From: Okapia johnstoni
Lineage: Eukaryota; Chordata; Mammalia; Artiodactyla; Giraffidae
NCBI GenBank assembly: GCA_024291935.2
Contig: CM044316.1
Span: 70,634,501-70,698,500, forward strand
Direction of reading: 5' to 3'
DNA length: 64,000 nucleotides
In this document: in pieces, positions 1 to 11,715 of the stretch
Layout of the letters: the number at the start of each line of letters is the position of its first letter
Position numbering within the stretch: position 1 is the stretch's first letter
Made by a program: the position numbers and the translations under genes
Notes under the pieces: generated by a model
The model's input: the letters and a program-made list of their open reading frames with translations, nothing else
Database searches by the model: none
Told to the model about the DNA's origin: nothing

Positions 1-385
1 TTCTCTCCATCTTGCAAAGCTGACTCTCTGTACCCATGGAAACATTAGCTCCTCATTCTAGCCCCTGGCTTCCACCATTCGACTTTCTGTCTGTATGAAT
101 TTGACTACACTAGGTATTCTTATAAGTGGAATCATGCTGTATTTATGTTTTGACGACTGGCTATTTCACCCAACATAAGGCCCTCCAGGTCCATCCATGC
201 TGTAATCTGCATCAGAATTACCTTTTTGAAGGCTGAGTAATATTCCATTGTATGCACATACCATACGTTTCTTATCCATTTATCTGTCAGTGGACGCTGG
301 ACTTGGCTTCCGCCTTTGGGCTCTTGTGAATATTGCTGCTCTGAACATGAGCAGACGGCGATTATTTCTGTTTGTGTAATTTTGC
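1..385 (-). repeat. Old L1 3' region, cut by window edge
   Basis: The + strand reads like the complement of L1M 3' sequence, with the marker gctgagtaatattccattg near 231-251 and a typical following stretch about a wall of tattgctgctctgaacatg. It continues beyond the left edge. Confidence 0.75.
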
Positions 386-434
386 TTTGTGTTAAGGTAA
401 TGGGGTGAAGGCAGGGATAGAGGTTGGCGGTGCA

Positions 435-576
435 GGGACTTCCCTGGCAGTCCAGTGGCTGGGATGCTTCCACTGGAGGGGGCTGCAGTTTCGATCCCTG
501 GTTAGGGAACTAAGACCCCAAGTGCAGTGTGGCGTGACCAAAAAATAGAAAAAAAATTAAAAATAAAATAAAATTC
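435..576 (+). repeat. CHR SINE (tRNA-Glu type)
   Basis: It starts ggacttccctggcagtccag, has a degenerate B box (tttcgatccctggttaggg) and ends in an A-rich tail with AAAAT units. Confidence 0.85.
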
Positions 577-1859
577 AACACCGTTTCCCCCTCCTTCCCC
601 TACCTTCTTTAAAAAGAAAACTAAGAAATTAGTGGTTCAGAACACTTGACAGCCTTATCTCACACGGGGAACTTGGAAGAAAAATGAGTGCCTGAGAGAG
701 TCTAGCCCTGCGAGTCTGTGTGTTTGATGGTGCAGAGCTGCCGACACCTTTTGCTAGTTGAGGGCTTTAAAGGCCATCCCCACTCTTCCAGCAGTCCTTT
801 GCACTTTGTGGTCCTTGTGGTCACAGTTAAGGTGTCATGTCTTGCTTTGGCTATTGTAACAGGATGGCCAGGTTCTAAGATCATTTTCCCGCAACTCATG
901 TTGCAACTACTTCTGGAATTTTGTTCCTCAGGGTTTTCCAGAGCAAATTGCTCCCCTTCTCAGAAACTTCTCGTGGTTCTCCAGTGCCCATAGAAAACCC
1001 CAAAACTTCTTAGCATGACTCAGGGCCCCACTGCTCTTCCAAGGCCCCTCCCCTCTCCCTTCTTCCATTTCCCTCATTTATTGATTCGTCTGTTTGTTTA
1101 TCCTGTGACCTGTATTTTTGAATGTTTCCAACGTGCATGTCTTATATTGACGCATTGAAATGGTGTGTTAAAGGGCCCAGTACACAGGAAGTGCTGGAAT
1201 GTTTCTGATGAATGAGTTTTACCTGGTGTCTCATTAGCTCTTCAGGGATAACCTTGTGCGGTAAATTGTCTCATTCCCCAATCGACTAACCAGGAAATTG
1301 AGCTTTAGAACTGTTGAGAAATGAATTATAATGTTGGTCCTTGAATTGAATTCAGAATCAGAACCATGCCATTCCTCTGAGCAAGAGTGTGGCTTTATGA
1401 GATCCTGGAAAGCCCAAGGCACCAAGAATAAAGGTGCTTGGGGGCTCTGGGTGCATTCTTTCACCAAGTAAAGATGAATTTTTCCTGGGGTTGAGTTTAC
1501 CTGAAGAACCACGAAAGGTCAGTGCTTGTAGATGTCTGCTTAGTGAAAGCCTGAGTGTAAAATCGCCTAGCGGAGCATTAAGTTGGCTGCTTTTCCAACT
1601 TTGGAAGGATATATAGAGAGAATATAAGCTCGTGTTGGAAGGAATATGCTTCTCCCTTTATAGGGAACCCGAGAGTAAGGAAAAGTCTTACCAAAATAGG
1701 TTGCATTCATGCTGGTAAAATTCTGAACACTCAGCTGGATGGGTGAGGAAGTTGGAGCAAGTGGGTGGATGCTGACTCCTTCCTCCAAGGGGGCTGCCCG
1801 CGGAAATGCTGCAGCTGAGGACAGAAGAGAAATCAGAAACACCCACGGTGAGTGGGGGG
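577..1859. other. Intronic DNA, no feature recognised
   Basis: The composition is mixed and no repeat family is clear by eye. Short open frames occur on both strands but none has a recognisable domain or codon pattern. Confidence 0.5.
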
Positions 1860-1925
1860 GTGGTGACTGAGGGACTTGCTCAAGGTCATTCAGCTAAAAA
1901 ATGCTGAACTGGGCCAACCACAATT
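1860..1925 (-). repeat. MIR fragment
   Basis: The motif acttgctcaaggtcattcag matches the MIR complement (cttgcccaaggtcacacagc). Confidence 0.5.
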
Positions 1926-1997
1926 TAGGAGTCTAGGTCCAGTGGTTCTGGCGTTTCATGCAGGCTGCTTTTAATCAACGTCTTCCAGTTGGAGGTC

Positions 1998-2175
1998 TAT
2001 AGTACAGTGCAAAGAACATGGGCTTTTGAGCATCACTTGCAGTCTTGGCCAGGTGAGCCAGCCTCAATGCCCTCACCTGCATGGCGTGTATAAGAACCCT
2101 TATACACTGAGTGGTGTTGAGAACTAGAGAGCAGTCAGGTTAAGCAGCTGGCAGGTGCCTAGGACAGAGTTAATG
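1998..2175 (+). repeat. MIR SINE, diverged
   Basis: It follows the MIR order: aagaacatgggcttttgagc, a decayed core, then agaacccttatac and cagctggcaggtgcctagga. It is heavily mutated. Confidence 0.5.
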
Positions 2176-2179
2176 CTGC

Positions 2180-3390
2180 TGTTTCCTGGTGAGTTCATGC
2201 TTCATCAGCCCTTCCTTTGCTGTGTGTTTATGACCATCACCTGAGTCTGCCCTACATGGTCAAGATTCTTGGTTGATTACACCTTCGATGTGTGCACGCT
2301 AAAGGAATAGAAGGTTCTGATTGGCTACAAAAGCCAAACAAGTGCAGCCTCCTTGCTTTTCTTCTTAGCACTTTTCCAGTGGCCACACCAGGCAATCGTG
2401 GGGTGGGGTAGGTATGGGGAATTTTCTCAGTACCTTTCCCCCCAAAGTATCTGCATGACCTCATGTTTGCAGTGGCATTTGGTGCTTACTCCGTCAGCTC
2501 AGCCAGCATCCACCCTGGGCTAGCTGTGCCCCAACCCCTCGACCACCTGCAGTAAAACAGACATGCCTCATTGAGAGCATCAGTCTTGTCTGGAGCGAGC
2601 AGGTGTACCTCAGGCCCCTTCCTGCCTAGAAAATTGCCTCTCCTTTGGCTCCCCCTTCATAGGGTACCCTTTTCTTCTTCCCTCCTTGGTGATGTCTCAG
2701 GAAGAAAGTTCTACCCTAGAGTTTCCAGGAAGCCACTTGATTGATAACTCCATTTACCCTGGAGCAGAGGGACCCGTATTCTAAGTTATGCTCAGAATTT
2801 ACCACGTGCTGACGTCAAGGCCCAAGTGAAAAATTGAGAGGGTCTGGTTATGCGGAGTGCCTGTCAGACACCCCTGAGAAGGCTTTGAGGTCTCTGATTT
2901 TATATATTTTTTTAAAAAGGGCTCCTTATTCTTTTGAGACAGAACTTCAAAGGAAACATTCCAGGCCACACTTCCTTTTGGTAAATCTTAACCAGTGTAA
3001 ATGTTTGCTTTTGTGTTGTAAATCCTAGGAGGTGGGGTGGAGGTGGGGAGGAATTTCAGAAGCAGGTGTCCTGCCAGCCAAAGTTAAAACTTAATCTGCT
3101 CTTCAGGGTATTTGGGGAGCCGAGTGGCTGAGGAGCAGAGCGTTTATAATTAACGAGCCATGCTAATGAACAAGAATTTGGAGACAGGCTCTTTTTGCCA
3201 AGTTGTGCAAATTCCTGGACTTTGTGCCTGTGGTCCCCTGGAAAGGGAGAGAGTTTAGGAAAGCAGGACTCACAGGTGGAAACATCTGCTGGGGAGGTCA
3301 GTGAATGAATATGGAAGGAACAGGGCAAAACAGTAGTTAAAAGGCAGAAAGATAAAGAGGAAGGTGAAATGATATAGAGCAGTAATCGTT
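2180..3390. other. Intronic DNA, no feature recognised
   Basis: There is no repeat I can name and no coding pattern. A short AT-rich patch lies near 2898-2920. Confidence 0.5.
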
Positions 3391-3395
3391 AATAA

Positions 3396-3612
3396 CTAGC
3401 ATAGTAGCTCAGTTGGTAAAGAATCTGCCTGCAATGCAGGAGACCCGGGTTTGATCCCTGGGTCGGGAAGTACCCTGGAGAAGGAAACGGCAGCCCACTC
3501 CAGTACTCTTGCCTGGAGAATTCCATGGACAGGGAAGCCTGGGGGGCTACAGTCCATGGGATCGCAAAGAGCTGGACACAACTGTGCAACTAACTTTCTT
3601 TCTTTCTTTGGT
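3396..3612 (+). repeat. Bov-tA SINE
   Basis: A tRNA-like head (tagctcagttggtaaagaat, with gacccgggtttgatccctgg as B box) joins a Bov-A monomer (cactccagtactcttgcctg). It ends in a TTTC-rich tail. Confidence 0.92.
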
Positions 3613-3745
3613 TGAAATGTTAATTCTTCAACAGTTGTTAAAAGAAGTATCCACTTTCCTGCCACCCTGGCCGAGTCCCCCTCACCACACACAGGAACAT
3701 AATACATTGAACAGAAAGGTCTGGGAAATTGGCCTGGGATCCACA

Positions 3746-3940
3746 TAACAGCTTCCCCTGTGGCTCAGCTGGTAAAGAATCTGTCTGCAATGCGGGAGAC
3801 CTCCCTCAGGGGAGTTGGGAAGATCCGATGGAGAAGGGAAAAGCTACCCACTCCAGTATTCTGGCCTGGAGAATTGCATGGACTGTATAGTCCATGGGGT
3901 CACAAAGAGTCGGACACAACTGAGTGACTTGCACTTTCTT
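3746..3940 (+). repeat. Bov-tA SINE
   Basis: Full order of tRNA-like head and Bov-A monomer, with about ten bases lost near the B box. TCCACA at 3740-3745 and 3941-3946 is a possible short target duplication. Confidence 0.9.
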
Positions 3941-3983
3941 TCCACACTCCCCAGGAAAAAGACTTCAATTTGCTGCTTTAGAT

Positions 3984-4125
3984 CTGGGGTGGGAGGGAGT
4001 TTGGGGGAGAATGGATACATGTATATGTATGACTGAGTCCCTTTGCTGTCCATCTGAAACTGTCACAACACTGTTGATTGGTTATACTCCAATACAAAAT
4101 AAAAAGTTAAAAAACAAACAAAAGC
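3984..4125 (+). repeat. Cetartiodactyl L1 3' tail with target duplication
   Basis: It carries atggatacatgtatatgtat and ttatactccaatacaaaata, the usual end of these L1s. Flanks CAATTTGCTGCTTTAGAT (3966-3983) and CAATTTGCTGCCTAAGAT (from 4126) are a diverged duplication, so this is a complete 5'-truncated insertion. Confidence 0.88.
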
Positions 4126-4142
4126 CAATTTGCTGCCTAAGA

Positions 4143-4895
4143 TATACCCCCTTGGAAGAAGCCGTTGAAAACCTGGGCCATGTGTGGAGGGAGGCCACGT
4201 GTACCTTGTACAACTTGGGCAAAGGCGTTCACCTTCTCCTGGACTCAGTCTTCCTGTCGGTGAAATGGAGAGCAGCTGACATGTGCAGAGCCGTGAGGAT
4301 TCATTATGATTGTGGGTGTTCGCTCCGGCGTTCCGTTATTGTGATTGCTACCCTCATCGCTGCAGAGCCCACCCTGCTGGTGTGGGATGTGTTGGAGGGG
4401 GTGGCTTAGCAGGAGGGGCTTCTGGGGACCTCCCTCCACCTCCCCAAGCTCACACTCTCTGAGACCCCCTTTGCCTTTCTCTTTGCCCTGTTCCTCTAGA
4501 AGGAGTTGGGGCTGGTAGGGAGGCAGAGGGACAGAGCACAGGGAGAAGGATGCCGTGAGGTGGTTGGTAGGCAGCAACTGGGTTTGGGGACTACGGGGCT
4601 CTGCAGTTCTGTAAGAGGAAGATGGGGAAAGAATGGGGTTCCATCCCGGCCTTCTTCCCTAAAGCTGCTGAGTCCTCACTAACTCTAGGAAGCAGTTGGT
4701 GCCTCCAGAATCCTGTACCTCCAATCCCTCCCCACCTCCCCCAGAGCCTGCAGTTGACCTCAAGGCAGAGCTGCCAGGAAGTGAGCTGGGTGACTCACTG
4801 CCTTCCCTAGTTTGGGGCCATCAGAACCTTCTCTCCCACACTGGGGGGGTCATGCTTCAAATCACAGCTTTGCCCCTTCCTCGTTTAGCCTTGAG
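4143..4895. other. Intronic DNA, no feature recognised
   Basis: GC-rich with many G and C runs (for example near 4395-4440). Open frames on both strands look compositional. Confidence 0.5.
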
Positions 4896-4919
4896 CCCCC
4901 CCCCCCCCCCCCCCCCCCC
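4896..4919. repeat. Poly-C tract, 24 bases
   Basis: An uninterrupted run of 24 C follows ttgag and precedes gagagag. It is not the tail of any recognised SINE. Confidence 0.97.
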
Positions 4920-5227
4920 GAGAGAGCAACCAGGAAGTAGGCTAAACACCTCACGCTGGGAGCTGCCTACGTAAGCTGTAAGCTGGGGAGCATCCACACA
5001 GTGGGGCGCCATACAGTTAACAGTGAGACAGAGCTTTGTGTGCTGTTAATGGAAAGAATTCCAGGATGTACGGTTCAGCAGACTGCAAGATTCAGAAAAG
5101 TATGTTTTGTGTTTAAAAATGGGGTTAAAAATACATACCCATATGTAGTAGAGTCTTATAGAGGGGCTCCAAAGCATCATGTATTCCGCAGAAACACTGG
5201 GCCCACACAGGGTGAAAACACACCACT

Positions 5228-5430
5228 GTACGTAAAATAGGTAACTGATAAGGACCTATTGTAGAGCACAGGGAACTCGACTCAATACTCTGTAATGGTC
5301 TCTATGGGAGAAGAATGTAAAAAAGAGTGGGTGTATATATACAGATAACTGATTCACTTTGCCATACGCCTGGAGCTTAACACAGTATTGTAAATCAATT
5401 ACACTCCAATGCAAATTTTAAAAATGAAAT
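5228..5430 (+). repeat. Cetartiodactyl L1 3' tail
   Basis: It contains taggtaactgataaggacct, agcacagggaactcgactca, ctgattcactttgccatacg and ttgtaaatcaattacactcc, the standard order of this L1 3' UTR. Confidence 0.88.
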
Positions 5431-6351
5431 GATTGAGAACCCCCTGCCCCCCAAAATAGCCACTGGTCCAGCCTCACCCTTTGAGCATCACTGCCTTGGG
5501 ACTGCTTTCTATTCCTGCAGCCTCACCTTTCCCACTTCACTCAGTTACCTGCCTGACTCATGTTGCAAGCTGAGTTTGCAGCTGCACCACAGTGTGATCC
5601 ATCAGTTTGAAGAACGACTAATTTTTGTTTGCTCATTTTACAAAAACAAAATGTTAACATCTTCAAATGTTAACATGTTGCCGCCTTCAAATTGGGGATG
5701 AATCGTAGAAATGTTGGCGTGGTCATTGCCGACACATGCACAAACTTGACTTTTCCTACAAATGTAGCCGGTACCATGACTCCTCTGTTTCAACCCCAAA
5801 CCATTTAAGACCCCTTGTGGATGGACCTTTGTTCTTATCAAAAAATCTGTTTTTGACATCTTCTGATAAAATCACGAACGCATCAGAACCCAAACTCAAA
5901 GTAATTTTCAGTAGCTTGGAAGAAAAGCAGAGGCATTATCGGACAGTGCCCAGCACAAAGAAAGGCACTGTGAGGGAGCCGCAGGAGCAGGAGACTCAGA
6001 GCTCGGGAGGGCTCAGTCTTACCAATCCCTGAGCTAGCGTCACTCGCTTGTGTCACTCACTTGTGTTTTTCTTTTCATGTATGGAAAAGAGAGCCATATA
6101 ATTAAGTCCATATCTGAAGAAGCGTAAATGAGCGTTTTTAATACATATAAAGTAAATATTCTGAGATAAAGAAAGCGTTGGGACCAAAGTTAATCGGCGG
6201 TGCTGTTCTTTCTTTTTTACATAATAAAACTTTTGTTAGTGAGGCTTGCTCTCTTAGGTATGATGCAGTCAAGTGGACGTGTGTTGTGTGTATGCTGGGT
6301 ACATACACATGCTGGTATGTCCATGAAAATATTTCTGGAAGGACATACAGG
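5431..6351. other. Intronic DNA with a short tandem duplication
   Basis: No named repeat is evident. Near 6037-6066 the unit gtcactcgcttgt is followed directly by gtcactcacttgt, a 13-base tandem copy with one change. Confidence 0.5.
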
Positions 6352-6895
6352 AAATCTTTCTTTGAATTGAGGGTCACTGACATATAACATACGTTTTAGG
6401 TGTACAACATAGTGATTTGATATTTGTATGTATTGCCGAATGATCACCACAGTAAATCTAGTTAGCTTCTATCTCCTTACATAAATTTTTTTTCACTTGT
6501 GGTGAGGACTTTTAAGTTCTACTATCACAACTACTATATATAAAATAGATAAACAACAAGCACTTACCATATAGCACAGGGAGCTATATTTAATGTCTTG
6601 TAATAACCTATAGTGGAAAAGAATATGTATTTCTATATGTATAGCTGAATCACTTTGCTGTACACCAAAAGCTAACACATTGTAAATCAACCATGTCAAT
6701 AAAAAAATGAAGATCTATTCTTCGCAACTTTCAAATATACAGTATGGTATTGTTACCTATAGTCACCATGCCGTACATTATTTCCTATGACTGTTTCGCT
6801 TTATAACTGGAAGCTTGTACCTTTCGACTCCCTTTACCCAATTGATCCCCCCGCCCCCACCTCAGGCAACTACCCATCTGTTGTCTACATGTGTA
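6352..6895 (-). repeat. Old L1 3' region, split by a younger L1
   Basis: The two halves (6352-6531 and 6710-6895) read as one L1M: catataacatacgttttagg and gatcaccacagtaaatctag on the left, then cagtatggtattgttaccta and ctataactggaagcttgtac type sequence on the right. Confidence 0.8.
6532..6709 (+). repeat. Younger L1 3' tail inserted in the older L1
   Basis: It starts tactatatataaaatagat and ends at gtcaataaaaaaatga. Flanks AAGTTCTACTATCACAAC (6514-6531) and AAGATCTATTCTTCGCAAC (6710-6728) are diverged target copies. Confidence 0.85.
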
Positions 6896-8016
6896 CAACT
6901 GGGAAGGAAATCTTAACTTTGCTGTTATTTGGGGGGCTTGCATCCATGGGTGAGGAGGGGAAAGGTTTTTGTTGCCTGTGTTTGCAGGTTGTTTTGCTGT
7001 TTTGTTTTAATACTTTCACTATATTTTCTCTGGCTTTTTTAGTTTTGTTAATTTTTTTTTTTTTTTTCACTAGCAGTACCTCTGAAGTCTCAAGCCCCAT
7101 CTCAGACCTCCTGACCTCCTGATCTCTGGGGATGGGACCCCAGGGGTGGGGGAGACAGCCAGGTTCAGTTATCCATCGAACCAGGCTGAAAGCCAGTATC
7201 TCCCCCCGACCCCCCAGTCAGGAGATCAAGCATCCCCTGAGGCTCATCAGGGTTTCAGAAAAATCACTAATTAACTATCTTGTTGCCTTTCCCCTCCCTC
7301 TCCTTCTTGCTTCCTCAGATGGTTTTTGAGCACCTCTCCTGTGTATAGCATCAAACAGGCTTCTACAGACTCTCTCCTTCCAGACTTCCTTGTAGAGCTG
7401 GAGGGGGATGTCCATTTTGCACTAGAGGTACCTGCGAAACATGTTTGTCATTACGATCCTTGCCATCTCTCTAGAGCCTTTAAGTCTGATGATGTGCCCT
7501 CAATGCTGTGACCACCACCCCCCGGTCCCTGCCCCCAGTGTGGAGGCTTCTCCTCTCTGGAGTGATCCTGATGCATGGATGGCCAGGTGCAGGTTTATCA
7601 GTTATCAGATTCCAAATGCCTGGCAGTGCCTCTGTGATCTTTGCAACCCAGAGAGGCTGCTCTGACGTAATGTCAGACTAGAAGGACTAGAAGGAGATCA
7701 GTGATGGTGTGGCTGCCAGGGCTTTCCAGAAGGAGAAGGACGTGGAGGAAGAGGACCGCCCCTCCCCCACCCGCACAGCCCCTGGCTCCCCTTCCCTCCC
7801 GCCCCCCCCACCATTAGCCTAGGTCCGTCATTTTGCAGACTTGGACACTGCTACTAAAAGCTCCCTAACTGATAAATCTGCTGCTTCTCTCCCCTCCTCA
7901 CTCCACTGTCCAAGGTAGTCTTAATATATAATAATATATGTATATAATGTAATCTGTAATTTTTTATAGAAATTCAGTCTGATCATGCCATCCCTGCATT
8001 AGAAGCATTTTGGAGT
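6896..8016. other. Intronic DNA with a 16-base T run
   Basis: A T16 run lies at 7052-7067 in a T-rich patch, perhaps the complement of an old A tail. Otherwise GC-rich segments without a recognised repeat or exon. Confidence 0.5.
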
Positions 8017-8130
8017 GGACTTCCTTGATGATCCAGTGCTTAGGGCTCTGAGCTCCAAATGCAGAGTATCCCTAGTCAGGGAGGATCTAGCATGCTGCAT
8101 GACACAGCCCCCCCCAAAAAACCAAATGGA
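8017..8130 (+). repeat. CHR SINE, decayed
   Basis: It starts ggacttccttgatgatccag and keeps tatccctagtcagggaggat; the tail is C/A-rich (ccccccccaaaaaacc). Confidence 0.8.
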
Positions 8131-8289
8131 ATGAAACAAGACACGCTGATGCTCTACCACGGCACATGGAACAGAAGTCTGACCCCGATTTTGCCTCTCC
8201 TGCTCCCTTCTGCCCCCCTCCACCCTGCATTGTACTCTGACCACAGATTTGCCAAGGCCTGGCAACTCTGCATTACTTGCAAACGCTAG

Positions 8290-8610
8290 TCCCTCTACCC
8301 GGACTCTTCTCTCCTCACTTCACCTTTTAATGCCTACTTACCCTTCAGCCCTATACTTAATCATCACTTACTCAAAGGAGCCTCCTCTAACATTGCTGAG
8401 TAGTTCAGACCTCCATGGACGGTCACCATCTCATGCCACTGTGTGCTACCGCTTCATAGACCCGCTCACAGTATTTGTGACTGACTGTCTTCTCTGAAGC
8501 GCTTGCAAGCTCCCCAAGAGCACGGGGTCAGGCTGTTTTTCCATAAAACTCCATCCTCAGTGCCTGACCCTGATAAGCTCTGAACACATGTGTTGAACAA
8601 ATGAATGGCT
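8290..8610 (+). repeat. L2 3' end
   Basis: It follows the L2 3' order: a Cys/Pro-rich coding end (aaggagcctcctctaacatt), then gcttgcaagctccccaagag, tccatcctcagtgcctgac and tgttgaacaaatgaatggc. Confidence 0.7.
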
Positions 8611-8910
8611 GACCCTCCTGCTAAGCAGTGATTCTTCTCCCAAGAGCCAGTGGCTGGCCCCGCCCCCAGCAGGATGTGACCGAGGAGGCTGATTGGTGGG
8701 ATGGAATGCGACAGGTCCCTCTGGTATCCTGGATACGCGAGAGGGTGGGAATGTAAACTGGGCCCAGAGGCTGCATTCTTGAAATTTCACTTCAGCCCAG
8801 GAGGAGCCTGCAGGGAAGTGAACCTGACCTTGAAGTTCTTGCTTGTATTTTTTTTTTTTTTTGTCCCCCTCTCTCTTAAAAGAGGCAATCATGCAACACA
8901 TTCTTTCTAA

Positions 8911-8946
8911 GGGAGCTGAGAGGTGGGAGCTGAGAGGTGGGAGCTT
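8911..8946. repeat. 14-base tandem repeat, about 2.5 copies
   Basis: The unit gggagctgagaggt is repeated exactly twice and then starts a third time. Confidence 0.9.
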
Positions 8947-9113
8947 CTATGTCACACTCCATTCATCACCCAAAACAACTACTTTCTGGTATTGGCCTCG
9001 CACAGCCTGGAGGAGGTGAGGTTACAGGAGCATACTCCCTGGGCACTTGCAGAACATCTCAGCTGCAGTTTCCCAAACGAGGTATCACAAACGTTTAAAG
9101 AAAAAAAGCAGGC

Positions 9114-9370
9114 TGATAATAATGGCAGGTGTTTACTGAGCATCTATTATGCCCCCAGGAAATGTGCTAAGCACTTCGCCTGCTTCATTTCATCTGGTCC
9201 TCCCAGGACATCTGTAAGCAAGAGATTATTATGCCAGTTAAACAGATAAGGAATTAGGACTCAAAGGATTGAAAGACCTGCCTTCGTCCACACAGCTGGG
9301 TATGGAAGTGCCCGTATGTGAACACAGCTCTGTCTAGGAGCTTCCGCGCCTGTTCTAACCCCTGTGCTGT
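9114..9370 (-). repeat. MIR SINE
   Basis: It reads as the MIR complement: gtttactgagcatctattat, gtgctaagcacttcgcctgc, aacagataaggaattagg, and ttcgtccacacagctgggta. Confidence 0.75.
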
Positions 9371-9379
9371 CTCCAAGTT

Positions 9380-9545
9380 GCAGCTAGCACCTGACTAGGT
9401 ATAGTCTTCTTAGTACTTCACATCCATTCACCTAACTATTCACAAAACTTGACTTGCACTTCTCCAATTACTTAACTGAGGCTTAGAGAACTTCATCAGG
9501 CAACAGAACCAGGATTCAAACCCAGTTCCATCCACCTGCAACGTC
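9380..9545 (-). repeat. MIR SINE, second adjacent copy
   Basis: It shows cttagtacttcacatccatt, aactgaggcttagagaactt and caggattcaaacccagttcc in MIR-complement order. Confidence 0.65.
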
Positions 9546-9584
9546 CTTGATTTCCTGACCCTAGGGGACCTGGGAAGTCTGTCT

Positions 9585-9665
9585 GTCTTAGATAGGATCA
9601 CTTTGCCTCTCTCTGCTCCTCAGTTTCCTCATCTATAAACAAGGACTTTGGACTCTCGTCGGGGG
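9585..9665 (+). repeat. MIR fragment
   Basis: The segment ctgctcctcagtttcctcat followed by ctataaacaaggactttgga is MIR core. Confidence 0.6.
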
Positions 9666-9729
9666 TTTTCAAACACTTTTTAGCCATGGAGCCCTATCTT
9701 CAGATGGAATCTTGCATTGAATCCTGGCG

Positions 9730-9842
9730 TGTAAACTCTTTAGTTGTGGCATGTGGGATCTACTTCCCTAATCAGGGATCAAACCAGGGCCCCTCGCATT
9801 GGGAACATGGAGTCTTAGCCACTGGACCACCCAGGAAGTCCT
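9730..9842 (-). repeat. CHR SINE
   Basis: The + strand gives the CHR complement, gtggcatgtgggatctactt and agccactggaccacccagga, ending aagtcct. Confidence 0.88.
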
Positions 9843-9974
9843 ACCCCGTATACTCTTATGTGTGGTGGTAAACAGCCCTGCTGAGTATCCAAACATCCCG
9901 CTGTCAAACCATATGGTGCTTGAGATGAATGGTTTTTATCTTTACTTCTGACTTCCATCTTTCAACAGCTACAT

Positions 9975-10214
9975 CAGTGATTCGTAACTGGAGAGGATTT
10001 TGACAGCATTCCCCACCTGTCCCAGGGAATATTTGGCAATGTCTCGGACATTTTTGGTTGTCACAGTTGGGAGGGTGCATCTAATGGCCAGAAACCAGGG
10101 TTGCTTCCAAACACCCTATAATGCACAAAACAATTCTTCCCATACCATGAAGAATTATCTGGGCTCAGATGTCAGCAGAGACTCATGGTGAAGGCCAAAG
10201 TCAAGAAACCCTGT
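9975..10214 (+). mobile_element. MER20 (hAT-Charlie nonautonomous DNA transposon)
   Basis: It carries atatttggcaatgtctcgga, catttttggttgtcacagtt, aataatgcacaaaaca-like sequence and a terminal tcaagaaaccctg, which is the MER20 order over nearly its whole length. MER20 copies have been reported as regulatory elements in uterine stroma. Confidence 0.85.
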
Positions 10215-10235
10215 TTAGAAAGATGGTAACAGTGA

Positions 10236-10583
10236 CCCTATATGCGAGACAGCAAAAGAGATACAGATATAAAGAACAGACTTTTAGACTCTGTGGGAGA
10301 ATGTGAGGGTGGGATGATTTGAGAGAATAGCATTGAAACATGTATATTACCATATGTGAAATAGATCACCAGTCCAAGTTCGATGCATGAAACAGGGCAC
10401 TCAAAGCCGGTGCACTGGGACGACCCTGAGGGATGGGATGGGGAGGGAGGTGGCAGGGGGGTTCAGGGTTGGGGACACATGTACACCCATGGCTGATTCA
10501 TGTCAATGTATGGCAAAAACCACTACAATATCGTAAAGTAATTAGCCTCCAATTAAATAAATTAAAAAAAAAAAAAAAAAAAA
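10236..10583 (+). repeat. Young ruminant L1 3' UTR with A tail
   Basis: It contains agcaaaagagatacagatat, ttcgatgcatgaaacagggc, a G-rich polypurine stretch at 10435-10460, tggctgattcatgtcaatgt and gtaattagcctccaattaaa, then A20 at 10564-10583. Confidence 0.92.
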
Positions 10584-10589
10584 ACCCTG

Positions 10590-11065
10590 AGAGCTATGTT
10601 AAGCACCCATGATGCAGGCCTGGTCCCTGCCCACATGGATCATGTAGTCTAGTGTGCATCATGGGGAATTTGGGGGTGGGGGACAGGGATTAAATGACCA
10701 AATAAAGAAACACGCATATAACTGCCCACTGTTGTAAGTTCTGGGAAGAAAATAAAATGGTGCCCTGGTGGAGAATACTTAGGGGGACCTAATTAAGATG
10801 GCTCTGGTCAGATAAGCCCTCTCTGGGAAGGTGACGGTTAAACTGGGGTCTAGAGACCCAGGAGCTAGCCAAGCAGAGAGAGGAGGAGTGATTCCTGAAG
10901 TGATCTGAAATGTGCAGGGTGGCAGAGTAGAGGGAGCCTTGGACAAAGTGGTAGGAGCTGGAGGAGGCTGGGGAGCCAGCCAGGAGGGGTCTTCACAGCT
11001 GGGCAAGAGGGTGGTGGATTTCGTTCTAAACACAGTGAGAAGCTATGGAAAGCCTGTAACAGGGA
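10590..11065 (-). repeat. L2 remnant
   Basis: The complement of L2 is seen in order: gataagccctctctgggaag and gtgacggttaaactgggg, then aaatgtgcagggtggcag, and ggtggatttcgttctaaaca with gtgagaagctatggaaagcc. Confidence 0.7.
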
Positions 11066-11145
11066 CACGGCATGCTCTTGTTTATTTTTTTAAGATTTAT
11101 AAAGTGTGAATTGGAAGGGATTTTTCCAGCTTTAAAAATGTTGAG

Positions 11146-11308
11146 GGACTCCCCTGGTCCAGTGGTTAAGACTTTGCCTTTCAGTGCAGGGGGTGAGAGT
11201 TCAATCCCTGGTTGGGGAGCTGAAATCTCACCTGCTCTGTGGCCAAAAAACCAAAACATAAAACAGGAACGATATTGTAGAAAAACTCAATAAAGACTTT
11301 AAAAAAGT
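11146..11308 (+). repeat. CHR SINE with target duplication
   Basis: It runs from the CHR head (ctcccctggtccagtggtta) to ctcaataaagactttaaaaa. TGTTGAG flanks it at 11139-11145 and 11309-11315. Confidence 0.9.
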
Positions 11309-11315
11309 GTTGAGA

Positions 11316-11715
11316 GGTGCTAAGAAACCAATCCTGGCCATCGGAAGGTCAAAGGGCTCCCAGGAAGCCTTGACCAGAGAGGCTCCGCAGGTGTGAGGAC
11401 TCCTGGAGTTACATGAACAAAGATGCTTTGAGAGCGGGGGAAGCAGAGCGTGTCCACCTGGCTCCTGGTAAAAACCAGACTCTCCCAGAACAGAGGGCCG
11501 GGGCTGGGGTGGAGGGCCCTGCCCCACAGCTAGCTGCCTGCAAGGGAGACGATGCAACCGAATAGCTCTTAGGGCCTGTAGGGCTCTCATTTGATGTCAG
11601 TGCTGTTAGTTTTTGCCAAGTGGTTTCCCACTTCAAGTTCAGGGAGCCCCAGGGTTTGGGGAACGTTGCTCTGTCTGGATGTGATGGTTTCGCCTGTTTC
11701 TGGTACTTACCAGCC
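11316..11715. other. Intronic DNA, no feature recognised
   Basis: No repeat is named here. It is moderately GC-rich with chance open frames on the minus strand. Confidence 0.5.

Noticed and set aside
3396..3480. tRNA gene
   Set aside because: The tRNA-like head with A and B boxes is joined to a Bov-A body and repeated many times in the window, so it is a SINE head.
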